A DNA stretch of 64,000 nt from Legionella_A sp963772805 (GTDB lineage: Bacteria; Pseudomonadota; Gammaproteobacteria; Legionellales; Legionellaceae), in NCBI GenBank assembly GCA_963772805.1, contig CAVYYU010000002.1:248001-312000 (forward strand). The letters run 5' to 3'. Both the position numbers and the translations under genes were made by a program. The notes beneath the pieces are model-generated. The model was not told where the DNA came from and ran no database searches. It saw only the letters and a program-made list of their open reading frames with translations. Shown one piece after another: positions 29,857 to 39,985 of this stretch; within the stretch, counting starts at the first letter, position 1; each line of letters starts with the position of its first letter.

Positions 29857-30231
29857 ATGGCTGTATCAAAAAATGAGATTCTGGAAACTATCTCTAACAT
29901 GTCTGTTATGGAAGTGGTTGAATTAATCGAAGCAATGGAAGAAAAATTTAATGTTTCAGCAGCAGCTGTTGCAGTTGCCGCACCAGCTGCTGCAGCAAAT
30001 GCTGCTGTTGCTGAAGAACAAACCGAATTCGATGTTATTATGACAAGCTTCGGTGAAAATAAGGTTGGCGTAATTAAAGCAATCCGTACAATCACAGGTT
30101 TGGGCTTGAAAGAAGCGAAAGACTTGGTTGAAGCTGCACCCTCTACAGTAAAAGAAGCCGTTTCAAAATCTGAAGCTGCTGACATTAAGAAACAGCTTGA
30201 AGAAGCTGGTGCTGCTGTAGACGTTAAGTAA
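29857..30231 (+). CDS. rplL: 50S ribosomal protein L7/L12
   Basis: The 124-residue stalk protein has an N-terminal dimerisation domain, an alanine-rich hinge (about 36-55) and the C-terminal factor-binding domain with KVGVIKAIRTITGLGLKEAK. AGGAG precedes the ATG. Confidence 0.97.
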   Translation: MAVSKNEILETISNMSVMEVVELIEAMEEKFNVSAAAVAVAAPAAAANAAVAEEQTEFDVIMTSFGENKVGVIKAIRTITGLGLKEAKDLVEAAPSTVKEAVSKSEAADIKKQLEEAGAAVDVK

Positions 30232-30253
30232 TTTTTCCATTTAGTACGTTATG

Positions 30254-30279
30254 ACCCAGCCATGGTTACATGGCTGGGT
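30254..30279 (+). terminator. rplL-rpoB attenuator hairpin
   Basis: A perfect 11-bp stem (ACCCAGCCATG with CATGGCTGGGT) closes a GTTA tetraloop 22 bases after the rplL stop. No T-run beyond TTTACG follows. In E. coli the same position holds a partial terminator and RNase III site that lowers rpoBC relative to rplJL. Confidence 0.65.
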
Positions 30280-30320
30280 TTACGTGTTTGAAGACATCAA
30301 TAATTTATAGAGGAAACACC

Positions 30321-33300
30321 ATGGCCGAAGCAGTTGCTAACCCTCAACATACCCATGCTGAGAAAAAACGATTTCGCAAGAGCTTTGGTACACAAGCTGA
30401 TAAAATGGCGATTCCAAATTTGCTTGAAATTCAGCTTAAATCATACAGAGAGTTCTTGCAGGCTGATTCCAAAGTAGCGAATCAAACTAATGGTGGGCTA
30501 CATGCTGCTTTCTCATCTGTTTTTCCAATCCAGAGTTTCTCTGGTAATGCACGACTTGAATACATCAGCTACACGTTGGGCGAACCTGCTTTTGACGTAC
30601 GGGAATGCAAACTCCGTGGTCTAACTTATTCAGCGCCCCTTCGAGTAAAAATACGCCTAGTTATTCTCGATAAAGAAGCATCGGGCGAGCCGAAACCAAT
30701 TAAAGATATTCGTGAACAAGATGTGTTTATGGGTGAAATTCCATTGATGACAGATGTTGGTACGTTTGTTATTAATGGTACAGAGCGGGTTGTTGTTTCC
30801 CAGTTACACCGTTCTCCAGGGGTTATTTTTGAACATGACCGTGGCAAAACACATTCTTCCGGTAAACTATTATATTCAGCGCGCATTATTCCTTATCGTG
30901 GCTCATGGCTTGATTTTGAATTTGATCCCAAAGATTGCGTGTTTGTGCGTATCGACAGACGACGCAAGCTGCCGGTCAGTATTTTGTTGCGTGCATTAGG
31001 CTATGGAACAGAAGAGATCCTGGCACAATTTTTCGAATTTACATCCTGCCATATTAAAAATGGTGAGTTTCATATCGATCTTATACCTTCACGTTTACGC
31101 GGTGAAATAGCGTCCTTTGACATTGTTGTTCCTGCTACGGGAGAAATTATTCTTGAACAGGGTCGCCGGATTACAACGCGACATATCAAAATGATGGAAA
31201 AGGAAAACATGAAGGATCTTGTGGTTCCTCGTGATTACCTGGCTGGTAAAGTTCTTGCTAAAAATATGATTGACACCGCAACCGGTGAAATTTTAGCACA
31301 GGCCAATGATGAGATTTCTAGTGAAATGCTTGATTTAATTATCAATCATGGCATTCATCAGTTTGACATGATTTATACTAATGATCTTGACCATGGCTCA
31401 TATATCTCTGACACAATCAGAGTTGACCCAACGGCATCTCAGTTAGAAGCGCTGGTTGAAATATATCGTATGATGCGTCCTGGCGAGCCACCAACTAAGG
31501 AAGCAGCTGAAGCACTGTTTAAAAATCTGTTTTTTGCAGAAGAACGTTATGACTTATCGGCTGTTGGACGCATGAAATTTAACCGGCGCGTGGGTCGAAA
31601 AGATGACACAGGCCCAGGTACATTAACTCAGGAAGATATTCTTGCCGTAATCAAGACTTTGATCGATATTCGTAACGGTAACGGCATGGTGGATGATATT
31701 GACCATCTTGGAAATCGCCGTGTACGTAGCGTTGGTGAAATGGCTGAAAACCAATTCAGAGTTGGTTTGGTGCGTGTTGAACGCGCCGTGAAAGAGCGTT
31801 TGAGTCTGGCGGAATCAGATAACCTGATGCCACAGGACTTAATTAATGCTAAGCCGGTCTCTGCAGCAGTCAAAGAGTTTTTTGGATCGAGTCAGTTGTC
31901 GCAGTTTATGGATCAGGTCAACCCTTTATCCGGTGTTACTCATAAACGCCGTGTTTCTGCGCTTGGGCCAGGTGGCCTAACACGCGAACGAGCTGGATTT
32001 GAAGTCCGCGACGTTCATACAACTCACTATGGTAGAGTTTGCCCTATTGAGACACCTGAAGGACCAAACATCGGTTTGATTAATTCTTTGTCTGTTTATG
32101 CGCGCACAAATGACTATGGCTTCATTGAAACACCATGCATAAAAGTAGTAGATGGTCGTGTCACAAGTGAAATTGAATATATCTCTGCCATTGAAGAAGT
32201 CGATCAGTATATTGCACAATCCAGTATTGAAGTTGATAAAGACGGTATGATTGTGTCTGATCTCGTACCTTGCCGTCATCAGAATGAATTTTCATTAACT
32301 ACACCTGATAAAATTAATTACATGGACGTGTCGCCCAAGCAAATCGTGTCAGTAGCGGCTTCGCTGATTCCTTTCCTTGAGCATGATGATGCGAATCGTG
32401 CATTAATGGGATCAAACATGCAACGCCAAGCTGTACCAACACTGCGTGCTGAGAAGCCACTGGTAGGTACCGGTATGGAGCGTACGGTTGCATCGGACTC
32501 TGGCGTCTCTGTTGTTGCTAAGCGTGGTGGTATTATTGACTTGGTTGATGCTTCACGCATAGTGGTGCGAGCGAATGATAATGAAACCACTGCGGGTGAA
32601 ACCGGTGTGGATATTTATAATTTGACAAAATACTTCCGTTCAAACCAGGACACTTGTATCAATCAGATTCCAATTGTAGAGAAAGGTGATCGCATTAATC
32701 GCGGTGATATTCTTGCCGATGGGCCTTGTACCGATTTGGGCGAGCTTGCTCTTGGTCAAAATCTCCTTGTCGCTTTCATGCCTTGGAATGGATACAACTT
32801 CGAAGATTCTATCTTAATTTCTGAGCGTATTGTCCAGGAAGATCGGTTTACGACTATTCATATTGAAGAATTGACTTGTATCGCACGTGACACAAAATTA
32901 GGTACAGAAGAAATTACAGCTGACATTCCAAATGTTGGTGAGTCAGCTTTAGCTAGTCTTGATGAATCAGGTGTTGTGTATATCGGTGCTGAAGTATCAG
33001 CAGGTGATATTCTGGTCGGTAAAGTTACACCTAAAGGTGAGACGCAATTAACACCAGAAGAAAAACTGCTGCGCGCTATATTTGGTGAAAAAGCCTCGGA
33101 TGTAAAAGACTCTTCTTTGCGCGTACCGTCAGGTATGAATGGAACTATTATCGACGTTCAGGTGTTTACGCGTGATGGTCTTGAAAAAGACGCGCGCGCA
33201 AAAAGCATTGAAGAAGAGCATTTGGCTCGTGTCCGCAAAGACTTAATTGATGAGCGGCGAATTCGTGAAGAAGATATTTATGCGCGTGTCTATAACTTAC

Positions 33301-34427
33301 TGTTGGACAAAGTTGCGACTGGCGGTCCTGGAAGTTTGAAACCTGGATCAAAGGTAACAACCGCCTATCTGGACAAAACAGAGCAAGAAAAATGGTTTGA
33401 TATTCGTCTTGAAGACGATGCGGTAAGCCAACTGCTGGAGCAATCCTCCAAGCAACTTGAATTACTGGCTAAGGAAATTGAAAAACGCTTCAATGATAAC
33501 CGAAAAAAAATTGTTCAGGGAGATGATCTTGCTCCCGGCGTGCTCAAAATTGTTAAAGTTTATCTGGCTGTTAAACGACGCATTCAACCTGGCGATAAAA
33601 TGGCTGGTCGTCATGGAAACAAAGGTGTTGTTTCGATCGTTGTTCCTATGGAAGATATGCCTTACATGGAAGACGGCACACCGGTTGATATCGTGCTTAA
33701 TCCGTTGGGCGTACCTTCGCGTATGAATATAGGTCAGGTACTTGAAACCCATCTGGGTCTAGCCGCTAAGGGATTGGGTCACCGTATCAGTGAGCTTCTG
33801 GACAGCAAAAAATCAATAGCAGAAGTCAAGAAATTTATACTTAAAATCTACAATCATGATGGTCGTGAACGTCTCAATTTAGATTGTCTAAATGATGAAG
33901 AATTTATGGTTCTTGCCAATAATTTACGAGCAGGCGTTCCCATGGCGACACCAGTATTTGATGGTGCTACTGAGGAAGAAATCAAGGCTATGTTACAGCT
34001 TGCAGGTTTGCCACTTGATGGCAAAACAACATTGATAGATGGCCGAACTGGAAGAAAGTTTGATAACCCGGTAATGGTTGGCTACATGTATATGCTCAAG
34101 TTGAATCACTTGGTTGATGACAAGATGCATGCCCGTTCAACTGGCTCGTACAGTCTGGTCACTCAACAACCGTTGGGTGGTAAAGCACAGTTTGGTGGTC
34201 AGCGCTTTGGTGAGATGGAAGTGTGGGCTCTTGAGGCATATGGTGCTGCTTATACTCTGCAAGAAATGTTAACGGTTAAATCAGATGACGTTGGCGGAAG
34301 AACCAAGATATATAAAAACATTGTAGATGGTGATCACCGTATGGATCCCGGAATGCCCGAATCATTCAACGTGTTGTTGAAGGAAATTAGAGCACTAGGT
34401 ATCGACATAGAATTAGATCACGATTAA
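30321..34427 (+). CDS. rpoB: RNA polymerase subunit beta
   Basis: The catalytic-site beta subunit, 1368 residues. I start at ATG 30321 because AGGAAA precedes it; an in-frame ATG at 30270 lies within the upstream hairpin. Conserved blocks include FFGSSQLSQFMDQ and GPGGLTRERAGFEVRDVH of the rifampicin pocket, the KMAGRHGNKGV block and the C-terminal GGKAQFGGQRFGEMEVWALEA (split by Arg). The rifampicin pocket departs from E. coli at two places: Val533 (E. coli Asn518) and Gly538 (E. coli Glu523). rpoC follows after 41 bases. Confidence 0.98.
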   Translation: MAEAVANPQHTHAEKKRFRKSFGTQADKMAIPNLLEIQLKSYREFLQADSKVANQTNGGLHAAFSSVFPIQSFSGNARLEYISYTLGEPAFDVRECKLRGLTYSAPLRVKIRLVILDKEASGEPKPIKDIREQDVFMGEIPLMTDVGTFVINGTERVVVSQLHRSPGVIFEHDRGKTHSSGKLLYSARIIPYRGSWLDFEFDPKDCVFVRIDRRRKLPVSILLRALGYGTEEILAQFFEFTSCHIKNGEFHIDLIPSRLRGEIASFDIVVPATGEIILEQGRRITTRHIKMMEKENMKDLVVPRDYLAGKVLAKNMIDTATGEILAQANDEISSEMLDLIINHGIHQFDMIYTNDLDHGSYISDTIRVDPTASQLEALVEIYRMMRPGEPPTKEAAEALFKNLFFAEERYDLSAVGRMKFNRRVGRKDDTGPGTLTQEDILAVIKTLIDIRNGNGMVDDIDHLGNRRVRSVGEMAENQFRVGLVRVERAVKERLSLAESDNLMPQDLINAKPVSAAVKEFFGSSQLSQFMDQVNPLSGVTHKRRVSALGPGGLTRERAGFEVRDVHTTHYGRVCPIETPEGPNIGLINSLSVYARTNDYGFIETPCIKVVDGRVTSEIEYISAIEEVDQYIAQSSIEVDKDGMIVSDLVPCRHQNEFSLTTPDKINYMDVSPKQIVSVAASLIPFLEHDDANRALMGSNMQRQAVPTLRAEKPLVGTGMERTVASDSGVSVVAKRGGIIDLVDASRIVVRANDNETTAGETGVDIYNLTKYFRSNQDTCINQIPIVEKGDRINRGDILADGPCTDLGELALGQNLLVAFMPWNGYNFEDSILISERIVQEDRFTTIHIEELTCIARDTKLGTEEITADIPNVGESALASLDESGVVYIGAEVSAGDILVGKVTPKGETQLTPEEKLLRAIFGEKASDVKDSSLRVPSGMNGTIIDVQVFTRDGLEKDARAKSIEEEHLARVRKDLIDERRIREEDIYARVYNLLLDKVATGGPGSLKPGSKVTTAYLDKTEQEKWFDIRLEDDAVSQLLEQSSKQLELLAKEIEKRFNDNRKKIVQGDDLAPGVLKIVKVYLAVKRRIQPGDKMAGRHGNKGVVSIVVPMEDMPYMEDGTPVDIVLNPLGVPSRMNIGQVLETHLGLAAKGLGHRISELLDSKKSIAEVKKFILKIYNHDGRERLNLDCLNDEEFMVLANNLRAGVPMATPVFDGATEEEIKAMLQLAGLPLDGKTTLIDGRTGRKFDNPVMVGYMYMLKLNHLVDDKMHARSTGSYSLVTQQPLGGKAQFGGQRFGEMEVWALEAYGAAYTLQEMLTVKSDDVGGRTKIYKNIVDGDHRMDPGMPESFNVLLKEIRALGIDIELDHD

Positions 34428-34468
34428 ACAATATTGAAATCTGACCGACCCCTTTTGGAGGCATAAAC

Positions 34469-37400
34469 TTGGCTATTCTAAGCAACGACCCAATGAAAAA
34501 AGCGCCTGTAATGAGTGATTTGCTTGGCATGCTCAGACAACAAGGTCAAAAAGATGAATTCGATGCAATTAAAATTGCATTGGCTTCGCCGGAACTAATT
34601 CGTTCATGGTCTTATGGAGAAGTTAAAAAGCCTGAGACTATTAATTACCGTACATTCAAACCTGAGCGTGATGGTTTGTTTTGTGCCAAAACTTTCGGTC
34701 CGGTAAAAGACTACGAATGTTTATGCGGAAAATATAAACGCCTTAAACATCGTGGCGTTATTTGTGAAAAATGCGGCGTGGAACTTGCTTTAGCGAAAGT
34801 TCGACGTGAACGCATGGGACATATTGAGCTGGCGAGCCCCGTTGCTCATATCTGGTTCCTCAAATCGCTTCCATCCCGTATAGGGTTGTTGCTAGACATG
34901 ACGTTGCGCGATATTGAGCGTGTTTTATACTTTGAAGCGTTTGTGGTTGTCGATCCTGGCATGACCGAATTGGAGCGCGGACAGTTGCTTAATGACGAAG
35001 TTTATTTAGAAGCGATGGAGCAGTATGGTGATGAATTTGATGCTCGTATGGGTGCAGAAGCCATTCGTGATTTGCTGCGTCAAATCGATTTAGAAGAAGA
35101 AATCAAATCATTGCGTGAAGAGCTTCCAACGACTAACTCTGAAACTAAAATAAAGAAGATTACTAAACGGCTTAAACTTCTCGAAGCATTTTACGATTCT
35201 GGAAACAAACCAGAATGGATGATCATGAATGTTTTGCCGGTATTGCCGCCTGATTTGCGTCCTTTGGTTCCCCTCGATGGTGGTCGTTTTGCTACTTCAG
35301 ATTTGAACGATCTATATCGACGCGTTATCAATCGTAACAATCGCTTGAAGCGACTGTTGGATCTTAGTGCGCCAGATATCATTGTTCGCAACGAAAAACG
35401 GATGCTGCAAGAGTCGGTAGATGCCTTGTTAGATAATGGTCGACGTGGTCGTGCGATAACAGGAACCAACAAACGCCCTCTGAAATCACTAGCTGACATG
35501 ATTAAAGGTAAACAAGGTCGTTTCCGTCAAAATCTGCTCGGAAAGCGAGTTGATTACTCTGGACGTTCAGTTATTGTAGTAGGACCGACACTGCGATTGC
35601 ATCAATGCGGTCTTCCTAAGAAAATGGCATTAGAGTTATTTAAGCCCTTCATCTTCAGTAAGCTGGAATTTCGCGGTTTGGCGACTACCATTAAGGCCGC
35701 CAAGAAAATGGTTGAACGCGAAGAACCCGTTGTGTGGGATATATTAGAAGACGTTATTCGTGAACATCCAATCCTTCTAAACCGCGCACCAACATTGCAC
35801 CGATTGGGTATTCAGGCTTTTGAGCCAGTCCTTATCGAGGGTAAGGCTATTCAATTGCATCCTTTGGTTTGTACGGCATACAACGCTGACTTTGACGGCG
35901 ACCAAATGGCAGTACACATTCCTTTAACTATTGAAGCGCAGCTAGAAGCACGTTCATTAATGATGTCGACGAACAATATTTTGTCGCCTGCTAGCGGTGA
36001 GCCAATAATTGTTCCCAGCCAAGACGTGGTGCTAGGTTTGTATTACCTGACGCGAATACGTGTAAATGCACTTGGTGAAGGAAAGATATTTGCCAGTGCA
36101 CAGGAAGCACAAAACTTCTACGAAGCTGACCTGGTTGATATTCATGCCAAGATCAAAATTCGTATGCCTGCAGATACAGCGGAACATCCATTAGGTTACG
36201 AGCTGGTGGAAACAACTGTAGGTCGAGCCATTTTGTCTGATATTTTGCCAATAGGCATGCCGTTCGCCAATATTAATCGAATAATGACCAAAAAAGTCAT
36301 ATCCAAAGTTGTTGATAATTGTTATCGTGATTTTGGTCTGAAAGAGACGGTTATTTTTGCTGACCAGCTGATGTATATGGGGTTCAAATACGCTACGCGT
36401 GCAGGTGCATCGATCGGAATTGAAGACATGCAAATTCCTGATGATAAGCCAGCAATTATTGAACAAGCCGATAATGAAGTTCGAGAGATTGAATCACAGT
36501 TCCGTTCGGGTCTCGTAACTAACGGTGAACGTTACAATAAAGTTATCGATATCTGGTCGCGCACAAATGAAATGGTTGCCAAATCGATGATGGCAAAAAT
36601 TGCAACGGAAGAGGTTATTGATCGAAACGGCAAGCTGGTACGACAAGACTCGTTTAATCCCATCTTCATGATGGCTGACTCTGGTGCGCGTGGATCCGCT
36701 GCACAGATAAGGCAGTTGGCCGGTATGCGTGGATTGATGGCGGCACCAGACGGCTCGATTATTGAGACACCTATTACTGCAAACTTCCGTGAAGGTTTGA
36801 ACGTATTTCAGTATTTTATTTCTACTCATGGTGCGCGTAAAGGTCTTGCCGATACGGCGCTAAAAACTGCTAACTCTGGTTATTTGACACGTAGACTTGT
36901 TGACGTTGCACAAGACGTGGTAATTACTCAAGATGATTGTGGCACTGAAAAAGGTATTATGATGCAACCGCTGATTGAAGGCGGTGATATTGTTGAGCCA
37001 TTGCATGAGCGGGTCCTTGGTCGTGTTGTTGCGATGGATGTATATGTTCCAAATCAGAACGAGCCTGTTGTTACAGCCGGTACTTTGCTCGATGAAGCTT
37101 GGGTTGAGCATTTGGAAAAAATCGGTGTTGACCAAGTTTATGTGCGCTCACCAATTACCTGTGAGACACGCTTTGGTTTATGTGCTCAGTGTTATGGACG
37201 TGACCTGGCGCGCGGACATCTGGTTAATACTGGAGAAGCTGTAGGAATTATCGCAGCACAATCAATTGGTGAACCGGGCACACAGCTAACGATGCGTACT
37301 TTCCACATCGGTGGAGCAGCATCGCGGGCAACAGCAGCGAACAATATTCAGATTAAGAATAAAGGTGTTATCCGTCTACACAATATTAAAACGGTAACCC

Positions 37401-38719
37401 GTGAAAATAGTAACCTTGTGGCCGTATCACGATCAGGTGAAGTAACTATCGCCGATGAGTTTGGCCGTGAGCGTGAACGTTATAAACTACCGTATGGTGC
37501 AGTACTGTCTGTTCATGACAATTCAGCCGTAGAAGCGGGTCAAGTTATTGCAACGTGGGATCCGCATACTCACCCAGTTATTTCTGAGGTGAGTGGTAAG
37601 CTTAAATTTGTTGATTTGAGCGAAGGCATGACCATGAATCGCCAAACGGATGAATTAACAGGTTTGAGCAATATTGTAGTTATCGATGCTAAACAGCGTG
37701 GTTTAGCAGGTCGTGATCTGCGTCCAATGGTCAAGCTGGTTGCTGACGATGGTGAAGAGATCTTCTTGTCAGGTACCAATGTGCCGGCACAGTATTACCT
37801 GCCAGTCGATGCAATTATTAACTTTGAGGATGGTGGTCGTGTAGGTGTGGGCGATGTTATTGCTCGTATACCACAAGAGCGTTCAAAAACACGTGACATC
37901 ACTGGTGGTCTACCACGGGTAGCTGACTTGTTTGAGGCGCGTAAACCTAAAGATTCATCTGTCATGGCTGAAGTATCGGGGATAATTAATTTTGGTAAGG
38001 AAACCAAAGGAAAGCGTCGTTTGATGATTACTGCATCAGAGAATCAAGCTCATGAAGAATTGATCCCAAAATGGCGTCATATATCGGTCTTCGAAGGAGA
38101 GCATGTTGAGCGCGGTGAAGTTGTGGCTGATGGCCCACCAAATCCGCACGATATTCTGCGCTTGTTAGGTGTTGGCGCTCTGGCGAATTACATTGTGAAT
38201 GAAGTACAGGATGTCTATCGTCTCCAAGGTGTAAAAATTAATGATAAGCACATTGAAACTATCGTAAGACAGATGTTACGTAAGCGGATTATTACTTTTA
38301 CCGGCGATTCAAAATTTTTGGTTGGCGAGCAAGTTGAAGACACAGTAATGTTGCAGGAAAATGACAAACTGGTAGCAGAGGGCAAGATGCCAGCAGATGG
38401 TACGCCAATACTTCTTGGAATTACCAAAGCTTCATTGGCAACGGAGTCGTTTATATCCGCGGCCTCGTTCCAGGAAACAACACGTGTACTCACTGAAGCT
38501 GCGGTAAGTGGTAAAACTGACGATCTGCGCGGTTTGAAAGAGAATGTGATGGTTGGACGCTTAATTCCAGCTGGAACAGGTTATACGTACCATCAAGCGC
38601 GCAAAGCGCGACGTGCTAAGGCTGCAGCTGCAGCTGAGCATGGAACGCATGCGGTAACCGCTATTGACGTTGAAAATGCATTGAGCGAGGCGCTCAATGC
38701 AGATAATCGCAATCAATAA
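34469..38719 (+). CDS. rpoC: RNA polymerase subunit beta'
   Basis: The beta' subunit, 1416 residues. Start is TTG, supported by GGAGG seven bases upstream and the conserved N-terminal frame. The N-terminal zinc site reads CLCGKYKRLKHRGVICEKC; the catalytic NADFDGD lies near 480; the second zinc site uses CETRFGLCAQC; GITKASLATESFISAASFQE is the C-terminal conserved block. It ends in an alanine-rich tail. Confidence 0.98.
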   Translation: MAILSNDPMKKAPVMSDLLGMLRQQGQKDEFDAIKIALASPELIRSWSYGEVKKPETINYRTFKPERDGLFCAKTFGPVKDYECLCGKYKRLKHRGVICEKCGVELALAKVRRERMGHIELASPVAHIWFLKSLPSRIGLLLDMTLRDIERVLYFEAFVVVDPGMTELERGQLLNDEVYLEAMEQYGDEFDARMGAEAIRDLLRQIDLEEEIKSLREELPTTNSETKIKKITKRLKLLEAFYDSGNKPEWMIMNVLPVLPPDLRPLVPLDGGRFATSDLNDLYRRVINRNNRLKRLLDLSAPDIIVRNEKRMLQESVDALLDNGRRGRAITGTNKRPLKSLADMIKGKQGRFRQNLLGKRVDYSGRSVIVVGPTLRLHQCGLPKKMALELFKPFIFSKLEFRGLATTIKAAKKMVEREEPVVWDILEDVIREHPILLNRAPTLHRLGIQAFEPVLIEGKAIQLHPLVCTAYNADFDGDQMAVHIPLTIEAQLEARSLMMSTNNILSPASGEPIIVPSQDVVLGLYYLTRIRVNALGEGKIFASAQEAQNFYEADLVDIHAKIKIRMPADTAEHPLGYELVETTVGRAILSDILPIGMPFANINRIMTKKVISKVVDNCYRDFGLKETVIFADQLMYMGFKYATRAGASIGIEDMQIPDDKPAIIEQADNEVREIESQFRSGLVTNGERYNKVIDIWSRTNEMVAKSMMAKIATEEVIDRNGKLVRQDSFNPIFMMADSGARGSAAQIRQLAGMRGLMAAPDGSIIETPITANFREGLNVFQYFISTHGARKGLADTALKTANSGYLTRRLVDVAQDVVITQDDCGTEKGIMMQPLIEGGDIVEPLHERVLGRVVAMDVYVPNQNEPVVTAGTLLDEAWVEHLEKIGVDQVYVRSPITCETRFGLCAQCYGRDLARGHLVNTGEAVGIIAAQSIGEPGTQLTMRTFHIGGAASRATAANNIQIKNKGVIRLHNIKTVTRENSNLVAVSRSGEVTIADEFGRERERYKLPYGAVLSVHDNSAVEAGQVIATWDPHTHPVISEVSGKLKFVDLSEGMTMNRQTDELTGLSNIVVIDAKQRGLAGRDLRPMVKLVADDGEEIFLSGTNVPAQYYLPVDAIINFEDGGRVGVGDVIARIPQERSKTRDITGGLPRVADLFEARKPKDSSVMAEVSGIINFGKETKGKRRLMITASENQAHEELIPKWRHISVFEGEHVERGEVVADGPPNPHDILRLLGVGALANYIVNEVQDVYRLQGVKINDKHIETIVRQMLRKRIITFTGDSKFLVGEQVEDTVMLQENDKLVAEGKMPADGTPILLGITKASLATESFISAASFQETTRVLTEAAVSGKTDDLRGLKENVMVGRLIPAGTGYTYHQARKARRAKAAAAAEHGTHAVTAIDVENALSEALNADNRNQ

Positions 38720-38739
38720 ACGATAGTAAAATCCTTATG

Positions 38740-38768
38740 CCCCACTGGATTAGCTGGTGGGGTTTAGA
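38740..38768 (+). terminator. rpoC terminator hairpin
   Basis: CCCCACTGG (38740-38748) pairs with CTGGTGGGG (38754-38762), with two G-U pairs, around loop ATTAG and followed by TTTAG. The short T-run makes it moderate. Confidence 0.55.
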
Positions 38769-39046
38769 AGTAATCAGAGTACAAGGTATTATTTACAGCT
38801 ACTGAGTAATGCGGTGTCTCTGAAGTCCAATCCTGGTCAACATGTGATATAAGCATGAAGACGTTAAGTGATTAGGCGCTTATAAATGTGGATATAGATT
38901 GCTGAGGGGTTCTCCGGCAGAAATTGCTGTGAGAGAAGATCTTCTGAAATGGTATTTAACTTGACAAATCGGTTTGACCTATATAGAATCCGGCCTCCTT
39001 ATGCATACGAAAATAATTTTAAGTTAAAGTTCGGAGTTAACAATAA
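38769..39046 (+). promoter_or_regulatory. str operon promoter and leader
   Basis: The 327-base rpoC-rpsL gap contains a near-consensus promoter: TTGACA at 38961-38966, exactly 17 bases, TAGAAT at 38984-38989. Transcription would begin about 50 bases before rpsL. The rest of the gap (38769-38940) shows no gene. Confidence 0.85.
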
Positions 39047-39427
39047 ATGGCTACTATTAATCAGCTGGTAAGAAAGCCTCGCGTAGACGTTAAACGAAAA
39101 AGCAACGTTCCTGCGCTTGAATCTTGTCCACAGCGAAGAGGGGTATGCACCCGCGTCTATACGACAACACCTAAAAAGCCTAACTCAGCTATGCGTAAGG
39201 TTGCGCGTGTTCGTTTAACTAACGGGTTTGAAGTTTCATCGTATATTGGCGGTGAAGGGCATAATCTACAAGAGCATTCGGTGGTCCTGATTCGTGGCGG
39301 CCGGGTAAAAGATTTGCCTGGTGTGCGTTATCATACCGTGCGTGGAAGTTTGGATACCTCTGGTGTGAACGACCGTAAGCAAGGTCGCTCCAAATATGGT
39401 ACTAAAAAGCCAAAAGACAAGAAATAA
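39047..39427 (+). CDS. rpsL: 30S ribosomal protein S12
   Basis: The 126-residue decoding-centre protein. TPKKPNSA with Lys43 and GRVKDLPG with Lys88 carry the streptomycin-sensitive residues. First gene of the str operon, 58 bases after a strong promoter -10. Confidence 0.98.
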   Translation: MATINQLVRKPRVDVKRKSNVPALESCPQRRGVCTRVYTTTPKKPNSAMRKVARVRLTNGFEVSSYIGGEGHNLQEHSVVLIRGGRVKDLPGVRYHTVRGSLDTSGVNDRKQGRSKYGTKKPKDKK

Positions 39428-39447
39428 CCTGAATGTAGGGAATTGAG

Positions 39448-39972
39448 ATGCCAAGAAGAAGAGAAGTACCCAAAAGAGAGATTCTACCTGATCCAAAACA
39501 TCACAGTGAATTGCTCGCTAAATTCATCAACGTTCTGATGGTTAGTGGAAAGAAATCCACTGCCGAGAAAATTATTTATGGCGCTTTAAGCGTTATGGAA
39601 GAACGTATTAAGAAAATTAAAAAATCTGATGATGAGAGCGGCGACTCAGCATCAACAGCTGGCGCTACTGTGTTGCGTTATTTTGAGCAGGCGCTTGATA
39701 ATGTTAGGCCAACAGTTGAAGTTCGTTCACGTCGAGTTGGCGGCGCGACTTATCAAGTTCCCGTTGAAGTCCGGTCTGACCGCAGTATCGCTCTAGGCAT
39801 GCGCTGGATCGTACAAGCTGCGCGTTCGCGCGGTGAAAAGGGAATGATGCTGCGACTTGCTGGTGAATTGCTTGATGCATTCGAAACAAAAGGATCGGCT
39901 GTAAAGAAACGTGAAGAGGTTCATAAAATGGCAAAAGCCAACCAGGCATTTGCTCATTTTAGATGGAATTAA
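39448..39972 (+). CDS. rpsG: 30S ribosomal protein S7
   Basis: S7 nucleates assembly of the 30S head and contacts the E-site tRNA. It is 174 residues, longer than the core 156, because of an insertion of about 18 residues between the first helices (around 51-76, charged then Ser/Ala/Gly rich: KKSDDESGDSASTAGA). The conserved NVRPTVEVRSRRVGGATYQVP follows unchanged. fusA starts 13 bases downstream. Confidence 0.96.
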   Translation: MPRRREVPKREILPDPKHHSELLAKFINVLMVSGKKSTAEKIIYGALSVMEERIKKIKKSDDESGDSASTAGATVLRYFEQALDNVRPTVEVRSRRVGGATYQVPVEVRSDRSIALGMRWIVQAARSRGEKGMMLRLAGELLDAFETKGSAVKKREEVHKMAKANQAFAHFRWN

Positions 39973-39985
39973 AAGAGAGACTGCC

